NCBI RefSeq assembly: GCF_015097055.1
Contig: NZ_AP023366.1
Coordinates: 186,001 to 250,000 of the forward strand
Direction: 5' to 3'
Source: Effusibacillus dendaii
Lineage (GTDB): Bacteria > Bacillota > Bacilli > Tumebacillales > Effusibacillaceae
DNA: 64,000 nucleotides
The notes under the pieces were generated by a model that saw nothing but the letters and a program-made list of their open reading frames with translations, made no database searches and had not been told where the DNA came from. Of the stretch, positions 1 to 9,746 are shown one piece after another. The stretch's first letter is position 1, and the number at the start of each line of letters is the position of its first letter. A program made the position numbers and the translations under genes.

Positions 1-390
1 ATGACGACCGTCAATTTTATTCAGGCGATCTTTTTTCAGGATGGCGGCATCACGGCATTAGGTGCAAACATTTTTAATATGGGAATTGTAACCTCCCTGC
101 TTGCCTTCGTTCTCTATCAGCCGATTCGCAGAATGAAAGATGGGTATCTGAAATTGACAAGCACCTTTCTGGCAGCCTGGGCGGTTGTCGTTATCTCCTC
201 CGTATTTGTTGCGCTGGAACTGGCAGTTTCCGGTACAGTTCCACTCGCCCCCGCAATCAAGTCGATGGCGGGCTGGCACTCGATTATTGGAATCGGAGAA
301 GGAATTGTTTCTACAATTCTTCTCCACTATCTGGCAGAAAGAAAAGTACCCTCCGCATTATCGTCTGAAGGTCAGGAGGGTGCGGCATGA
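1..390 (+). CDS. cbiM: ECF Ni/Co transporter substrate-specific component CbiM/NikM (5' end cut by window)
   Basis: C-terminal part of the CbiM/NikM integral membrane component, which binds Ni2+ or Co2+ in group I ECF importers. The reading frame is open at base 1, so the first ATG is probably internal and the N-terminal metal-binding end lies outside the window. The segment FFQDGGITALGANIFNMG and the motif AGWHSIIGIGEG are typical of the family, and several hydrophobic helices are visible. The stop overlaps the start of the next gene by 4 bases. Position directly upstream of urease genes suggests nickel as the substrate; the specificity is inferred from context only. Confidence 0.88.
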   Translation: MTTVNFIQAIFFQDGGITALGANIFNMGIVTSLLAFVLYQPIRRMKDGYLKLTSTFLAAWAVVVISSVFVALELAVSGTVPLAPAIKSMAGWHSIIGIGEGIVSTILLHYLAERKVPSALSSEGQEGAA

Positions 391-677
391 AAAGAGTCCC
401 CAAAAAACTGCTGATCGGCTTGTTGGGCTGCCTGCTGTTGGCGGGCATTGTTTCTCCGTTTGCATCGACAAGCCCTGATGGGTTGAAACGTACGGCGATC
501 CAACTGGGGTTTTCCGACAAGGAAGCAGGAATGTCTTTTTCTTCTTTATTTTCCGGTTATCATGCTTCTTTTGTCAGTATGCCAGGCTTATCGACCAGTC
601 TGGCAGGAATCATCGGAGTCGGTCTGACTCTCATCTGTTCTCTTACATGGTTTGGCTACTGGGCAAGGAGGCGGTAA
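387..677 (+). CDS. PDGLE-domain accessory component of ECF Ni/Co transporter (NikN-like)
   Basis: Small membrane protein of 96 residues with an N-terminal transmembrane helix, an extracytoplasmic segment containing SPDGLKRTA (the PDGLE domain signature, slightly altered) and a C-terminal transmembrane helix. In this family the protein, also found fused to CbiM, acts as the CbiN/NikN-like accessory part needed for metal uptake. It starts inside the last codons of the cbiM-like gene (ATGA overlap) and ends 3 bases before the cbiQ-like gene, so translation is coupled. The role is known for the family; nickel is inferred from the urease genes downstream. Confidence 0.82.
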   Translation: MKRVPKKLLIGLLGCLLLAGIVSPFASTSPDGLKRTAIQLGFSDKEAGMSFSSLFSGYHASFVSMPGLSTSLAGIIGVGLTLICSLTWFGYWARRR

Positions 678-680
678 CCG

Positions 681-1469
681 ATGTTTTGCGGCTGTTTATT
701 TGATGCAGCGAGCGGGGAAGCGAAACGGAGAGTGATCGAAAGTGACCGGTTGCGTGTAGCTTTCGTACTGGCACTGCTTGTGACTGCGGTTACGTTGCGG
801 AGCCCAATCGGATTGCTGGGCGTTTTGATCGTTTTGGCCGGCTTGATTTCCCGATCAGGTATCCGTTGGTCTTATGTAATGAGGCGGACGTTTCTTATTC
901 TTCCGTTTGGGCTGCTGACCGTTTTGTCTTTGCCGTTCGTTTTATCGGGTCCTTCGGTGGACCTGTTTGGGATGGTGACGGTCAGCCTGGAGGGGATGCG
1001 CAAGTCGGCATTACTGGTGCAAAAGTTGTGGGCAGCGAATTGGTGCATCACATTTTTGCTGGGAACGACACCGCAAGACCGTTTGTTTCGGACGTTAAAA
1101 GCAATGGGCATGCCTCCTGTGCTTGTCGTGATGATGAGTTTCACTCTCCGCTATCTGTCCGTTTTGGCGGAAGAAGTAGATAGCATGATCTTATCCCAGA
1201 AAGCAAGAGGATTTTCATTCCGTATTTTTGATTCCTGGAGCAACTACAAAAGAGCGGGGCAGCTGCTGGGAGTATTGCTGATCCGCTCGATGCAGCGGAG
1301 TATCCGGGTACACCAGGCGATGATCGCAAGAGGATATACGCTCGCGGAAGATCGGAAGAAACTTGCGGTGAAGGCAGAAGAACAAGGGGGAATGGAGTAT
1401 GCGGGTACCGGCCATCGAAGCGGAAAATCTCAATTTTTGCTATCCGGACAAAACAAAAGCTCTGCATGA
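681..1469 (+). CDS. cbiQ: ECF transporter transmembrane (T) component CbiQ/NikQ
   Basis: Membrane protein of 262 residues with about five hydrophobic helices and the conserved cytoplasmic coupling segment rich in small and basic residues (SQKARGF near residue 173 and the second helix ending HQAMIARGYT near residue 215). In ECF importers this component links the ATPases to the metal-binding protein. It lies 3 bases after the PDGLE gene and overlaps the ATPase gene downstream by 71 bases, an unusually long overlap. If the last 20 or so residues are ignored the ending agrees with relatives, so the overlap may come from a lost stop codon. Nickel or cobalt specificity cannot be read from this subunit. 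Confidence 0.88.
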   Translation: MFCGCLFDAASGEAKRRVIESDRLRVAFVLALLVTAVTLRSPIGLLGVLIVLAGLISRSGIRWSYVMRRTFLILPFGLLTVLSLPFVLSGPSVDLFGMVTVSLEGMRKSALLVQKLWAANWCITFLLGTTPQDRLFRTLKAMGMPPVLVVMMSFTLRYLSVLAEEVDSMILSQKARGFSFRIFDSWSNYKRAGQLLGVLLIRSMQRSIRVHQAMIARGYTLAEDRKKLAVKAEEQGGMEYAGTGHRSGKSQFLLSGQNKSSA

Positions 1470-2241
1470 TCTGTCTTTTTCCCTGCCTGTCGGGTCGAAA
1501 GCGGCGATTCTGGGGCCGAACGGCGCCGGCAAATCGACACTCCTGCAGCATCTTAACGGGTTGGTGATGGCGAGCGAAGGGGTAGTCCGTATTTTCGGCG
1601 AACCGGTTACCCGCAATAATATGAACCAGATTCGTAGAAAAGTAGGGTTGCTGTTTCAGGATCCGGATGATCAGGTGTTCTCGGCGACCGTATGGGAAGA
1701 TGTGACGTTCGGACCCCGAAATCTGGGGCTGCCGCAGGAAGAAATCGAACGACGCTGTGAAACGGCATTGGCGGCGGTGGGAATGCGGGAATTCAAACAA
1801 AAAGCCCCTTATCACCTGAGTTACGGACAGAAAAAACGGGTGGCGATTGCCGGGGTTTTGGCCATGCAGCCGGACATCATTCTGATGGATGAGCCAATGG
1901 CCTATCTGGACCCACGGGGAAAAGATGAAGTGGCTTCTCTCTTGCAAGGACTGCACTTGATGGGGAAAACCATATTGATTGCCACACATGATGTCGATTT
2001 TGCAGCCGCTTGGGCCGATCAGGTCATGTTGATGAAAGAGGGAAAAATGTTGGCTCGCGGCGGCACCGAATTGCTGGTGGAGAAACGTTGGATTCAAGAG
2101 GCCAATCTCCATTTGCCCAAAGTCGCCAGACCGTTTGTAATGGTTCCGGCGCTGCCGATTGACCGGCTGCCCCGCAGCGATCAAGAAGCCGCCCGATTGT
2201 TATGGCGGCTTTTCAATCGGAATGAGGTGCAGAATTCATAA
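1399..2241 (+). CDS. cbiO: ECF transporter ATP-binding protein CbiO/NikO
   Basis: ATPase of an energy-coupling factor importer, 280 residues. Walker A is GPNGAGKST (residues 39-47), the Q-loop is LLFQDPDDQVFS, the signature is LSYGQKKRVAIAG, Walker B is IILMDEP followed by a YLDP D-loop, and a switch His is in IATHD. QDPDDQ is typical of ECF ATPases. The start at ATG 1399 has a purine-rich site (AGGGGGAATGG) just upstream inside the cbiQ-like gene. Only one ATPase gene is present, as in Cbi/Nik systems that use a homodimer. It precedes ureA by 18 bases, so importer and urease genes form one transcription unit. Confidence 0.92.
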   Translation: MRVPAIEAENLNFCYPDKTKALHDLSFSLPVGSKAAILGPNGAGKSTLLQHLNGLVMASEGVVRIFGEPVTRNNMNQIRRKVGLLFQDPDDQVFSATVWEDVTFGPRNLGLPQEEIERRCETALAAVGMREFKQKAPYHLSYGQKKRVAIAGVLAMQPDIILMDEPMAYLDPRGKDEVASLLQGLHLMGKTILIATHDVDFAAAWADQVMLMKEGKMLARGGTELLVEKRWIQEANLHLPKVARPFVMVPALPIDRLPRSDQEAARLLWRLFNRNEVQNS

Positions 2242-2259
2242 AGCAAGAGGGGGATACAA

Positions 2260-2589
2260 ATGCATCTGACAGAACGGGAAAAAGAAAAACTGTTGATTGT
2301 GCTTGCCGCTGATTTGGCGCGGCGGAGGCAGCAACGGGGATTGAAGCTGAACTATCCGGAAGCGATGGCGATTCTGACATATGAAATCCTGGAAGGGGCG
2401 CGCGATGGAAAATCGGTGACCGAATTAATGGAATGGGGGGCTACTGTTCTGACGGAAGCGGACGTGATGGAAGGGGTTGCTTCTTTGATTGAGGAAGTGC
2501 AGGTAGAAGCCACGTTTCTTGACGGAACGAAACTGGTCACCGTGCATCAGCCGATTCGGCCGGTTATCTCCAGCGTCAACAGTGAGTAA
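2260..2589 (+). CDS. ureA: urease subunit gamma
   Basis: Smallest urease structural subunit, 109 residues, a little longer than the usual 100. The N-terminus ([20 protein letters not shown]) and the segments [21 protein letters not shown] and VTVHQPI are hallmarks. It packs with the beta and alpha chains to form the urease trimer of heterotrimers that hydrolyses urea to ammonia and carbamate. RBS AAGAGGGGG lies 8 bases before the ATG. It is separated from the fused beta-alpha gene by 51 bases containing AAAAGGAGG. Confidence 0.97.
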   Translation: MHLTEREKEKLLIVLAADLARRRQQRGLKLNYPEAMAILTYEILEGARDGKSVTELMEWGATVLTEADVMEGVASLIEEVQVEATFLDGTKLVTVHQPIRPVISSVNSE

Positions 2590-2640
2590 GACGCGCTCCA
2601 TAAGTCACCTGATCGTTTCAGAAAAGGAGGCAACCGAACA

Positions 2641-4698
2641 ATGAAACCGGGCGAGTATATGAGTAAAGACGAACCGATTTTGATTAATGCCGGGAGAAAA
2701 ACGGTGACTCTCACAGTGATGAATTGTGGGGATCGACCGGTTCAGGTCGGCTCTCATTTTCATTTTCATGAAGTGAACAAAGAGTTGGAATTTGACCGGG
2801 AGAAAGCGAAAGGAATGCGGTTAAACATTCCTGCCGGAACAGCGGTTCGGTTTGAACCTGGGGAACAGAAATCGGTTGTTTTGGTAGCTATCGCAGGACG
2901 GCAGGAAGTTTACGGTCATAATGATCTTGTATCCGGGTCAGTAAAACAAGTGTTAGACCAGAATCCGGCATCTGCACAGGAAGGGCTACCGGTATCCCGT
3001 GAGGCATACATCGCCATGTTCGGTCCAACGACGGGAGACAAGGTTCGTTTGGCTGATACGGAACTTGTGATCGAAGTGGAAAAGGATTTCACAGTATATG
3101 GAGATGAATGCAAGTTTGGAGGAGGCAAAGTGCTGCGTGACGGAATGGGCCAATCCTCTCGGGCGACTCGTGCGGAAGGCGTGTTGGATCTGGTCATTAC
3201 CAACGCGTTGATTCTGGATCATTGGGGGATTGTAAAAGCGGACATCGGGATAAAGGACGGATGCATCATTGGCATCGGAAAATCCGGGAATCCGGATATT
3301 ATGAATGGCGTACATCCCGATTTGGTAATTGGCGCTTCAACGGAAGTGATCGCCGGGGAAGGCATGATCGTAACAGCCGGTGGAATTGATACGCATATCC
3401 ATTTTATTTGCCCGCAGCAGATTGATACCGCCCTTTCCTCCGGCATCACCACAATGATTGGAGGGGGAACCGGCCCCGCTACGGGAACAAATGCAACTAC
3501 CTGTACCCCTGGAGCTTGGAATATTCATCGCATGTTGGAAGCGGCTGAAGCATTTCCCATGAACCTTGGATTCCTGGGAAAAGGGAACGCTTCTGGAAGG
3601 GAGGCCCTGGAGGAACAAATTCAGGCAGGCGCAATCGGTTTGAAATTGCATGAAGATTGGGGAACAACTCCGGCAGCTATCGATACCTGTCTGTCAGTCG
3701 CCGATCAGTATGACGTCCAAGTGGCTATTCATACGGATACTTTAAATGAAGCGGGCTTTGTTGAAGATACAATCAAGGCGATAGCCGGTCGAACCATCCA
3801 TACGTATCACACGGAAGGGGCCGGAGGGGGACATGCGCCTGACATCATTCGTTTGGCCGGCGAAACCAACGTAATTCCATCGTCCACCAATCCGACCCGC
3901 CCTTTCACAGTAAATACGATTGAGGAGCATCTGGACATGTTGATGGTATGCCATCATCTGGACAGCAGAATCCCGGAGGATGTGGCTTTTGCAGATTCCA
4001 GGATACGACCGGAGACTATAGCAGCGGAAGACGTCCTTCACGACCTCGGGGTTTTCAGCATCATCAGTTCGGATTCTCAGGCCATGGGCAGGGTGGGTGA
4101 AGTGATTCTCCGCACATGGCAGACAGCTGACAAAATGAAAAAGCAGAGAGGGGCACTTCCGGAAGAGCAGGGAGAGAACGACAATTTTCGGGCAAAACGG
4201 TATGTGGCCAAATACACGATTAATCCTGCCATCGCTCATGGAATTTCGGAATATGTGGGTTCCGTTGAGAAGGGAAAATGGGCGGATCTTGTCTTATGGA
4301 AACCGGCTTTCTTTGGAGTCAAACCGGAGTTGGTATTGAAAGGCGGTTTTATCGCCTATGCGGCAATGGGCGATCCGAATGCCTCTATCCCTACTCCACA
4401 GCCGGTTATGGGACGCCCCATGTTCGCTTCTTTCGGGTTGGCCGCCAAGAGCCGTTCCATAACTTTTGTGTCCACGTCGGCCTTTGAGGCAGCCGTACAT
4501 GAACAGCTGGAACTCAAGAAGAAGGTGCTGCCCGTTAAAAATTGCCGCAATATCGGCAAAAAGGACATGATTCATAATCATGCAACGCCCCGAATCGAGG
4601 TGAATCCGGAAACCTACGAAGTAAAGGTGGATGGCAACCTGGTGACCTGTGAGCCGGCAGAGACAGTGCCGATGGCCCGTTTGTATTTTCTGTTTTAG
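2641..4698 (+). CDS. ureC: urease beta-alpha fusion protein (UreB-UreC)
   Basis: A single 685-residue frame carries a complete urease beta subunit (about residues 1-110, with the [10 protein letters not shown] motif) joined to a complete alpha subunit (from about residue 119, [20 protein letters not shown]). All alpha active-site residues are present: His252 and His254 (THIHF), the carbamylated Lys335 and His337 (LKLHED), His364, His390, flap Cys437 and His438 (VCHH), and Asp478 (SDSQ). Each equals the classical Klebsiella number plus 118. Beta and alpha are normally separate chains, or gamma and beta are fused in Helicobacter, so this arrangement is unusual. No stop or good internal start was found at the junction. 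Ni2+ insertion would need UreDFG, encoded next. Confidence 0.95.
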   Translation: MKPGEYMSKDEPILINAGRKTVTLTVMNCGDRPVQVGSHFHFHEVNKELEFDREKAKGMRLNIPAGTAVRFEPGEQKSVVLVAIAGRQEVYGHNDLVSGSVKQVLDQNPASAQEGLPVSREAYIAMFGPTTGDKVRLADTELVIEVEKDFTVYGDECKFGGGKVLRDGMGQSSRATRAEGVLDLVITNALILDHWGIVKADIGIKDGCIIGIGKSGNPDIMNGVHPDLVIGASTEVIAGEGMIVTAGGIDTHIHFICPQQIDTALSSGITTMIGGGTGPATGTNATTCTPGAWNIHRMLEAAEAFPMNLGFLGKGNASGREALEEQIQAGAIGLKLHEDWGTTPAAIDTCLSVADQYDVQVAIHTDTLNEAGFVEDTIKAIAGRTIHTYHTEGAGGGHAPDIIRLAGETNVIPSSTNPTRPFTVNTIEEHLDMLMVCHHLDSRIPEDVAFADSRIRPETIAAEDVLHDLGVFSIISSDSQAMGRVGEVILRTWQTADKMKKQRGALPEEQGENDNFRAKRYVAKYTINPAIAHGISEYVGSVEKGKWADLVLWKPAFFGVKPELVLKGGFIAYAAMGDPNASIPTPQPVMGRPMFASFGLAAKSRSITFVSTSAFEAAVHEQLELKKKVLPVKNCRNIGKKDMIHNHATPRIEVNPETYEVKVDGNLVTCEPAETVPMARLYFLF

Positions 4699-4733
4699 GC
4701 TGTTTTAAAGGCTGTTTTATAGGAGGGATTGGG

Positions 4734-5453
4734 TTGAACGATCTGTTGGCCGTCATGCAATTGACCGATTCCGCTTTTCCGACAGGCGCTTTCACCCATT
4801 CATTCGGGCTTGAAACAGCCGTTCAAGAGGGGTGGGTGGCAAACGGCAACCAACTGACCGAATGGCTGGTAGCGTATATAAAGGGCAGTCTGATTCCGAT
4901 GGAGGGGGCGGCGCTTGTCTGGGCGCGGCATTATGCGTCCAAACGGTTGCAGGATCGGTCGCGCAGCGTTAAACCGTTTGACGATCAGCTGCAAATGATC
5001 GATCAACGATTAACCGTTTCCCGTATGGCGAGAGAATCGCGGGAAGGGGCGATAAAAATCGGCCGTCGCTACTTACAAATCGCTCAGGAATTGTATCCGC
5101 TGGCCGGTTTGCAGGAATATGCACGCTGGATTGAGGAGAAAGTCTGTCATGGCAGTTCTCCGGTAGTACATGGATGGATTTGTTCCTTTCTTGGCGTATC
5201 GCCGCGCATAACAGCCGTCAGTTTTATCTACGGCGGGGTCAATAGCCTTATTCAAAACGCGATTCGTTTGATGCCAATCGGTCAGACGGAAGGGCAGAAA
5301 GTGCTGGCTCGTTTGCTGCCGGTTGTAGAGCAGGAAATAGATCGGCTGCTTGCCGATTTGCCGCAGCCAGATCAGATTTTTCAACGGACCATACGGCAGG
5401 AAATCGCATCGATGCGTCATGAGCAGCTGTATTCCCGTTTGTTTATGTCTTAA
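4734..5453 (+). CDS. ureF: urease accessory protein UreF
   Basis: Urease maturation factor of 239 residues. The N-terminal signature MQLTDSAFPTGAFTHSFGLET is characteristic. UreF forms a complex with UreD on apo-urease and recruits the GTPase UreG for nickel insertion. TTG at 4734 is chosen as start because AGGAGGG sits 7 bases upstream and no ATG precedes the signature. The intervening bases 4699-4733 carry a short repeat of GCTGTTTTA. It is followed by ureG after 39 bases. Confidence 0.95.
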   Translation: MNDLLAVMQLTDSAFPTGAFTHSFGLETAVQEGWVANGNQLTEWLVAYIKGSLIPMEGAALVWARHYASKRLQDRSRSVKPFDDQLQMIDQRLTVSRMARESREGAIKIGRRYLQIAQELYPLAGLQEYARWIEEKVCHGSSPVVHGWICSFLGVSPRITAVSFIYGGVNSLIQNAIRLMPIGQTEGQKVLARLLPVVEQEIDRLLADLPQPDQIFQRTIRQEIASMRHEQLYSRLFMS

Positions 5454-5492
5454 AATAGCCACTCGGCAGAGTGTTGTCAGGAGGAATCGGAG

Positions 5493-6170
5493 ATGTGTCA
5501 AGGACATGGTCATCACCATCATGAGTGGTCACACCGCAGTTTTCAAGGAGGCAGACCGATGCGTGTCGGCATCGGCGGACCGGTAGGATCGGGCAAAACG
5601 GCACTGGTTGAAAGTTTATGCCGGGCCATGAAAGACACATACAGTCTGGCGGTCATTACAAACGACATCTTTACGAAAGAAGATGCAGAAATATTGTTGC
5701 GTACGGGTGTTTTGCCGGAGGAACGGATCATTGGGGTCGAAACGGGCGGCTGTCCGCACACCGCCATTCGTGAAGATGCGTCCATGAACTTTGCGGCCAT
5801 CGAAGAATTGGAAAATCGGTTTGCCGATCTCGATATTCTTTTTATTGAAAGCGGCGGAGACAATTTGGCGGCCGCTTTCAGTCCAGAGTTGGTGGATCTG
5901 TTCATCTATATTATTGACGTGGCGCAGGGGGAAAAGATTCCCCGTAAAGGGGGGCCGGGCATTACCCGATCCGATTTGCTGGTGATTAACAAAATTGACT
6001 TGGCGCCTTTTGTGGGAGCCAGTTTGCAGGTCATGGAACAGGATTCCCGAAAGATGCGGGGCGGGAAACCGTTTGTATTCAGCAACCTGTTCGGAAATGT
6101 GGGAGTAGAGGAAATTGTCCGGTTCATCTTGCAAACGTACCACGAAGGTTCTGTGCGGGTGGCAACGTGA
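5493..6170 (+). CDS. ureG: urease accessory GTPase UreG with His-rich N-terminus
   Basis: SIMIBI-class GTPase of 225 residues that drives nickel delivery to urease. P-loop [11 protein letters not shown] lies near residues 28-38, the metal-binding CPH motif is in [11 protein letters not shown], and the guanine-specificity motif is NKIDL. The N-terminus begins [12 protein letters not shown], a His cluster with an adjacent Cys. In other bacteria a His tail belongs to UreE, the nickel chaperone that is missing from this cluster, so this extension may store or receive nickel; that is inference. The stop overlaps the ureD start by 4 bases (GTGA). Confidence 0.97.
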   Translation: MCQGHGHHHHEWSHRSFQGGRPMRVGIGGPVGSGKTALVESLCRAMKDTYSLAVITNDIFTKEDAEILLRTGVLPEERIIGVETGGCPHTAIREDASMNFAAIEELENRFADLDILFIESGGDNLAAAFSPELVDLFIYIIDVAQGEKIPRKGGPGITRSDLLVINKIDLAPFVGASLQVMEQDSRKMRGGKPFVFSNLFGNVGVEEIVRFILQTYHEGSVRVAT

Positions 6171-6982
6171 GAGTGAGCGGCAAATGGGCAGGAGAAGCTT
6201 GCATCCATCAGGGCAGAACCGTACTGACGAAATCGGCCCAGCAGGCTCCTTTAAAACTCGCCAAACCGTTTGCGGGTCCTGGCGGGAAACTGTTGGTATA
6301 CTTGATGGATTCTTCACCCGGCCTGTTTAACGGGGATCGGCAAGACATTTTTTGCACATTGCAAGAAGGGTCCAACCTCTATTTGACCAACCAATCATCC
6401 TGTAAACTGCACCCCTCCCTGATTAGGGAAAGCAGCATTCAAACCCAATCCTTTTTTATAAAGCAAGGGTCTTTATTGGAATATTTTCCGGAACCGTTGG
6501 TTCCTTATCGGGGAGCCAACTATCAAGGGGAAACGGTGGTCTGCTTGGAATCGGGCGGGAAAGCGTTTATTGCTGACATCGTCACACCCGGCAGAGCGGG
6601 ACGCGGCGAATTTTTCGAATACGAACGGCTGTCCAGCCGATTTTCCGTCTATTGGGATGAAAGGCTGACCGTTTGGGATTCGATTGTTTTAGAGCCGGAG
6701 GATCAGGAGTCCATGCGGATGTTTTTCGGGGAATACACACATTTGGGAACTTTATGGGTGCTTTCCGAGAGAGTTACGCAAGAACATGTCAGAATGCTGC
6801 AGGATATGTTGGTCAGTGATGGGGATTGCGTCTACGCCGGAGTAAGCTTGCTCTCCTGCAATGGACTGGTTGTCCGAATGCTTGGATATTCGGCGGACCG
6901 TTTGCAAGCAGTAATTGCGGACTGCTGCGATTTGATTTTTCCCGCATTAACAGATACCCCGTTCAACCGGATCCGAAAATAA
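6167..6982 (+). CDS. ureD: urease accessory protein UreD (UreH)
   Basis: 271-residue UreD/UreH scaffold protein that binds apo-urease with UreF and UreG and channels nickel to the active site. Family features include the early [16 protein letters not shown] segment, [12 protein letters not shown] and the central [19 protein letters not shown]. The GTG start overlaps the ureG stop, giving translational coupling. It is the last gene of the importer-urease unit; a terminator hairpin follows at 7026. Confidence 0.95.
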   Translation: MRVSGKWAGEACIHQGRTVLTKSAQQAPLKLAKPFAGPGGKLLVYLMDSSPGLFNGDRQDIFCTLQEGSNLYLTNQSSCKLHPSLIRESSIQTQSFFIKQGSLLEYFPEPLVPYRGANYQGETVVCLESGGKAFIADIVTPGRAGRGEFFEYERLSSRFSVYWDERLTVWDSIVLEPEDQESMRMFFGEYTHLGTLWVLSERVTQEHVRMLQDMLVSDGDCVYAGVSLLSCNGLVVRMLGYSADRLQAVIADCCDLIFPALTDTPFNRIRK

Positions 6983-7025
6983 TGCAACCAAACAAACAGA
7001 TTATGAATTATTTCCACGAGCAACG

Positions 7026-7058
7026 GGACAGGTGAATGTTTTAATAACCTGTCCTTTT
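7026..7058 (+). terminator. intrinsic terminator of the nickel-urease unit
   Basis: Perfect 8-bp inverted repeat GGACAGGT / ACCTGTCC around a 13-base A/T-rich loop, followed by TTTT. It lies 43 bases after the ureD stop, separating the urease unit from the broken aromatic cluster. Confidence 0.8.
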
Positions 7059-7216
7059 CCAATCATCTGCCAGAGTCTATTCTTTTGACATTCCATAAAT
7101 TTTTTTCGAAAAGTTTTGGTTTTTAAAAATGTTTGATTGGATTTCCTCCTCTTTACTTCGTAGAATCAAGATACAACGATAGATACTACAGACAATACTG
7201 AAAAGGAGAGTGAAGT

Positions 7217-7753
7217 ATGGGGGAGCTGCAAGAAAAGTATCTGAACACTAACGGGATCGCCACACACTATTGGGAAATCGGTTCCGGAGAAGCAATGATC
7301 CTGTTGCACGGGGGTGGGGCCGGGGCGGATGCGTTTGGCAATTGGAGCCGGATCATGCCAAAATTTGCAGAAACAGGATTTCGGGTGATCGCGTTTGATG
7401 CTGTCGGATTCGGCAAGTCGAATAAACCGGATCCGCAGCGGTTCGAATACAACCTGAACGCACGGGTTGACCAGTTGATCAGTCTGATTCGATCTCTCGA
7501 ACTGGACAACGTGACACTGATCGGCAATTCCATGGGAGGAGCGACTTCGCTGCGGGCCGCCAAGCAGCAGCCGGAACTGGTTCAAAGATTAATTCTGATG
7601 GGGACGGCAGGCCGTCTGAAACAGGCGCAAAAATCTGACCGAAACCATGAATTTCCGGGTTTCCGATTATATGGAAGATTCGTTTGCGTTTATGCGCTGT
7701 TTCCCGAATCCCTATCATCATTCGTTTGCACTCGGCAAATCCACTCGGGATAA
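7217..7753 (+). pseudogene. truncated alpha/beta hydrolase (BphD/CumD-like), remnant
   Basis: The first 135 or so residues match a meta-cleavage-product hydrolase: the oxyanion-hole motif LLHGGGAGADAFGNW and the nucleophile elbow GNSMGG are present, and a good RBS (AAAAGGAG) precedes the ATG. After LILMGTAGRLKQAQ (about base 7620) the homology stops and the frame runs through out-of-frame sequence of the next gene to a stop at 7753. The catalytic Asp and His, which lie in the C-terminal half, are lost. A deletion has joined this gene to the middle of an extradiol dioxygenase gene. Confidence 0.85.
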
Positions 7754-8060
7754 TCTCAACCATATTAACTTCATGGTGACGGACATCAATGATATTGGAA
7801 TTGCCCGTAACAGGATGATTGACCACAACATTCCAATCGTGTTCGGACCAGGGAGGCACGCGCCTTCAGACAGTATTTTCCTGTATTTCCTGGATCCGGA
7901 CGGACTTACCAATGAGTACAGTTTTGGCATGGAAGAATTCCCGGAACAGGATGCACGCAAGCCGCGCATGCTGGAAAAAAGTCTCGATATCCTTGACACA
8001 TGGGGCGGTCGGACAGATCCGCGGTTTGGAACAACCGGCAAGATCGAAACGGTAAGTTAA
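7623..8060 (+). pseudogene. extradiol (VOC-fold) dioxygenase, C-terminal half only
   Basis: The frame opens just after the hydrolase remnant and encodes only the second domain of a two-domain vicinal-oxygen-chelate dioxygenase of the 2,3-dihydroxybiphenyl/catechol type. NHINFMV carries one expected iron-ligand His and DPDGLTNEYS carries the expected ligand Glu. The N-terminal domain and the start of the C-terminal domain, including the first ligand His, are missing. The only ATG (7647) lies inside the domain and has no RBS. Family assignment is good; exact ring substrate is unknown. Confidence 0.8.
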
Positions 8061-8068
8061 AGCCGAAA

Positions 8069-9164
8069 ATGCGTTTGGGGGCTGGTTCGATGAGTGCTGT
8101 AAATACGATACCTACAAACTGATTCAGGTTGACCAAGCGAAAGGCAAGTTCAAAGTATGGCGGAAATCGTTTGCGAATTCTGACATTCTGCAGCAAGAGA
8201 GGGAAATAATCTTTAACCGCTGCTGGCTGTTTCTCGGCCATGAAACGGAGCTGCGCCATCCGGGGGACTTCAAGACGCGTCGGGTGGGTGGTCGCAAACT
8301 GATTTTCAATCGGGACAGCGACGGAGGAATCCATGCATTTTTTAACAACTGTCCGCACCGCGGTGCGCTTGTTTCAAGGGAACGGGAAGGCAATTCGAAG
8401 ATTTTCCAATGTTTCTATCATGCGTGGACATTCAACAATTGCGGTGAACTGATCGGTCAACCGGGATCCAAAGAGGGCGGTTATCCGAAAGAATTCAACT
8501 GTGACGGCGCCATGAATTTGAAACAAGTGCCACGTCGGGAAAACTACCGTGGGTTCATTTTCGTCAATTATGATTTGAACGCGATTTCTCTGGAAGAGTA
8601 TCTGGGGAATGCGAAGGAATTTCTGGATCTGGTTGCCGACCAGTCGTCCATTGGTATGGAAGTGGTGGGAGGGAGTCAGCATTACAGCGTGCGGGCCAAC
8701 TGGAAACTGCTGAGTGAAAACAGCAACTGGATGAGGTTCGCAAACAACTGGTGAAACGGTTCGGCGAGGAACGGGCTGCCCGCATCTGCGACAAAAACCG
8801 CAACCTTTTGATTTTCCCGAATCTGATCATCAACGATATTATGGCGATTACGATTCGCACGTTCGAACCGCTTGCACCCGATTACATGGAGGTTACCGGT
8901 TGGGCGTTGGCTCCCATGGAAGAGAATGAAGAGTTTCGAGGCAGGCGCTTGTCCAATTTTTTGGAATTTCTGGGGCCGGGCGGATTTGCCACACCGGATG
9001 ATGTGGAAGCGTTGGAACTTTGTCAGGAAGGCTATGCAAACTGTGATGAACTACATTGGTATGATGTGTCAAAAGGCATGCTGCGTGTCGTCCCCCATGC
9101 GGATGACGAAGAACATATGCGCGCCTTCTGGCTGCAGTGGAACCGGTTGTTGACCGGCAGATAG
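8069..9164 (+). pseudogene. Rieske ring-hydroxylating dioxygenase alpha subunit, disrupted
   Basis: Two fragments in different frames. Fragment one, readable from about 8092 to 8754, carries an intact Rieske [2Fe-2S] motif, CPHRG followed after 15 residues by CFYHAW. It has no in-frame ATG at the expected N-terminus: ATGs at 8069 and 8090 are in another frame, suggesting an early frameshift. It runs to NWKLLSENS and then stops. Fragment two (from about 8727, annotated ATG 8751) resumes at the helix [17 protein letters not shown] and continues to the C-terminus at 9164. The missing stretch normally holds the mononuclear-iron ligands (D-x2-H-x4-H), so no active oxygenase can be made. Confidence 0.85.
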
Positions 9165-9175
9165 GGGGAATGGAG

Positions 9176-9656
9176 ATGACGTTTACGAGGGAGCAGGTGG
9201 AGGATTTCCTCTACCTTGAGGCAGATCTGATGGATCAGTGGAAACTGATAGAATGGTCCGAGTTGTTTGCCGAAAACGGACAGTATCTGGTACCGCCCAT
9301 CGGCTATCCGGATGCGGATCCAAACAGCACCCTGTTCCTGATTGCGGACGACCGATTCCGTCTGATCGAGCAGGCCAAAAGGCTGATGAAACGGACTGCC
9401 CACGTGGAATATCCGCATTCAACCACTCGTCACATGATCAGCAATGTACGGATTGAAAAAATAACGGACGGTGTGGCCCAGGTGAAGTGTAACTTTGTGG
9501 CGTATCGGACAAAGCGGCAAGTGCTGGACGTTTGTCGGCCATACTAGGTACAAACTGCTGCAGACAGACGACAGCCAGATCAAGATTCTGGAAAAACGTG
9601 TGATTCTTGACCTGGACGCTCTGCGTCCGCATGGCAAACTCAGCATTCTTGTGTAG
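9176..9656 (+). pseudogene. ring-hydroxylating dioxygenase beta subunit, frameshifted
   Basis: Small beta subunit of a Rieske dioxygenase (SnoaL-like cone fold). Residues from MTFTREQVEDFLYLEADLMD to KRQVLDV match the family; the frame then hits a stop at 9547. The true C-terminus continues in another frame from about 9533 to 9656 (RYKLLQTDDSQIKILEKRV, ending GKLSILV). A single frameshift near 9532 therefore splits the gene. ATG 9176 is preferred because of GGGGAATGGAG upstream. It follows the alpha remnant by 11 bases. Confidence 0.82.
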
Positions 9657-9746
9657 CGGGCGTTTTCAGGTGAACATGTGAATCTGTGTCTGACACACAT
9701 TCAATTGGTGTGGCAACCGGGTGTGTGTTCGGGAAGGGGAGACAGT

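Noticed and set aside
1141-2184. Long minus-strand open frame opposite cbiQ/cbiO
   Set aside because: It is antisense to two well-supported transporter genes, has no RBS and no family motif; its residue pattern is that of a shadow frame.
2941-3000. Internal GTG (2950) as a separate start for the urease alpha subunit
   Set aside because: No Shine-Dalgarno sequence precedes it, and no stop codon separates beta and alpha; the fusion is the simpler reading.
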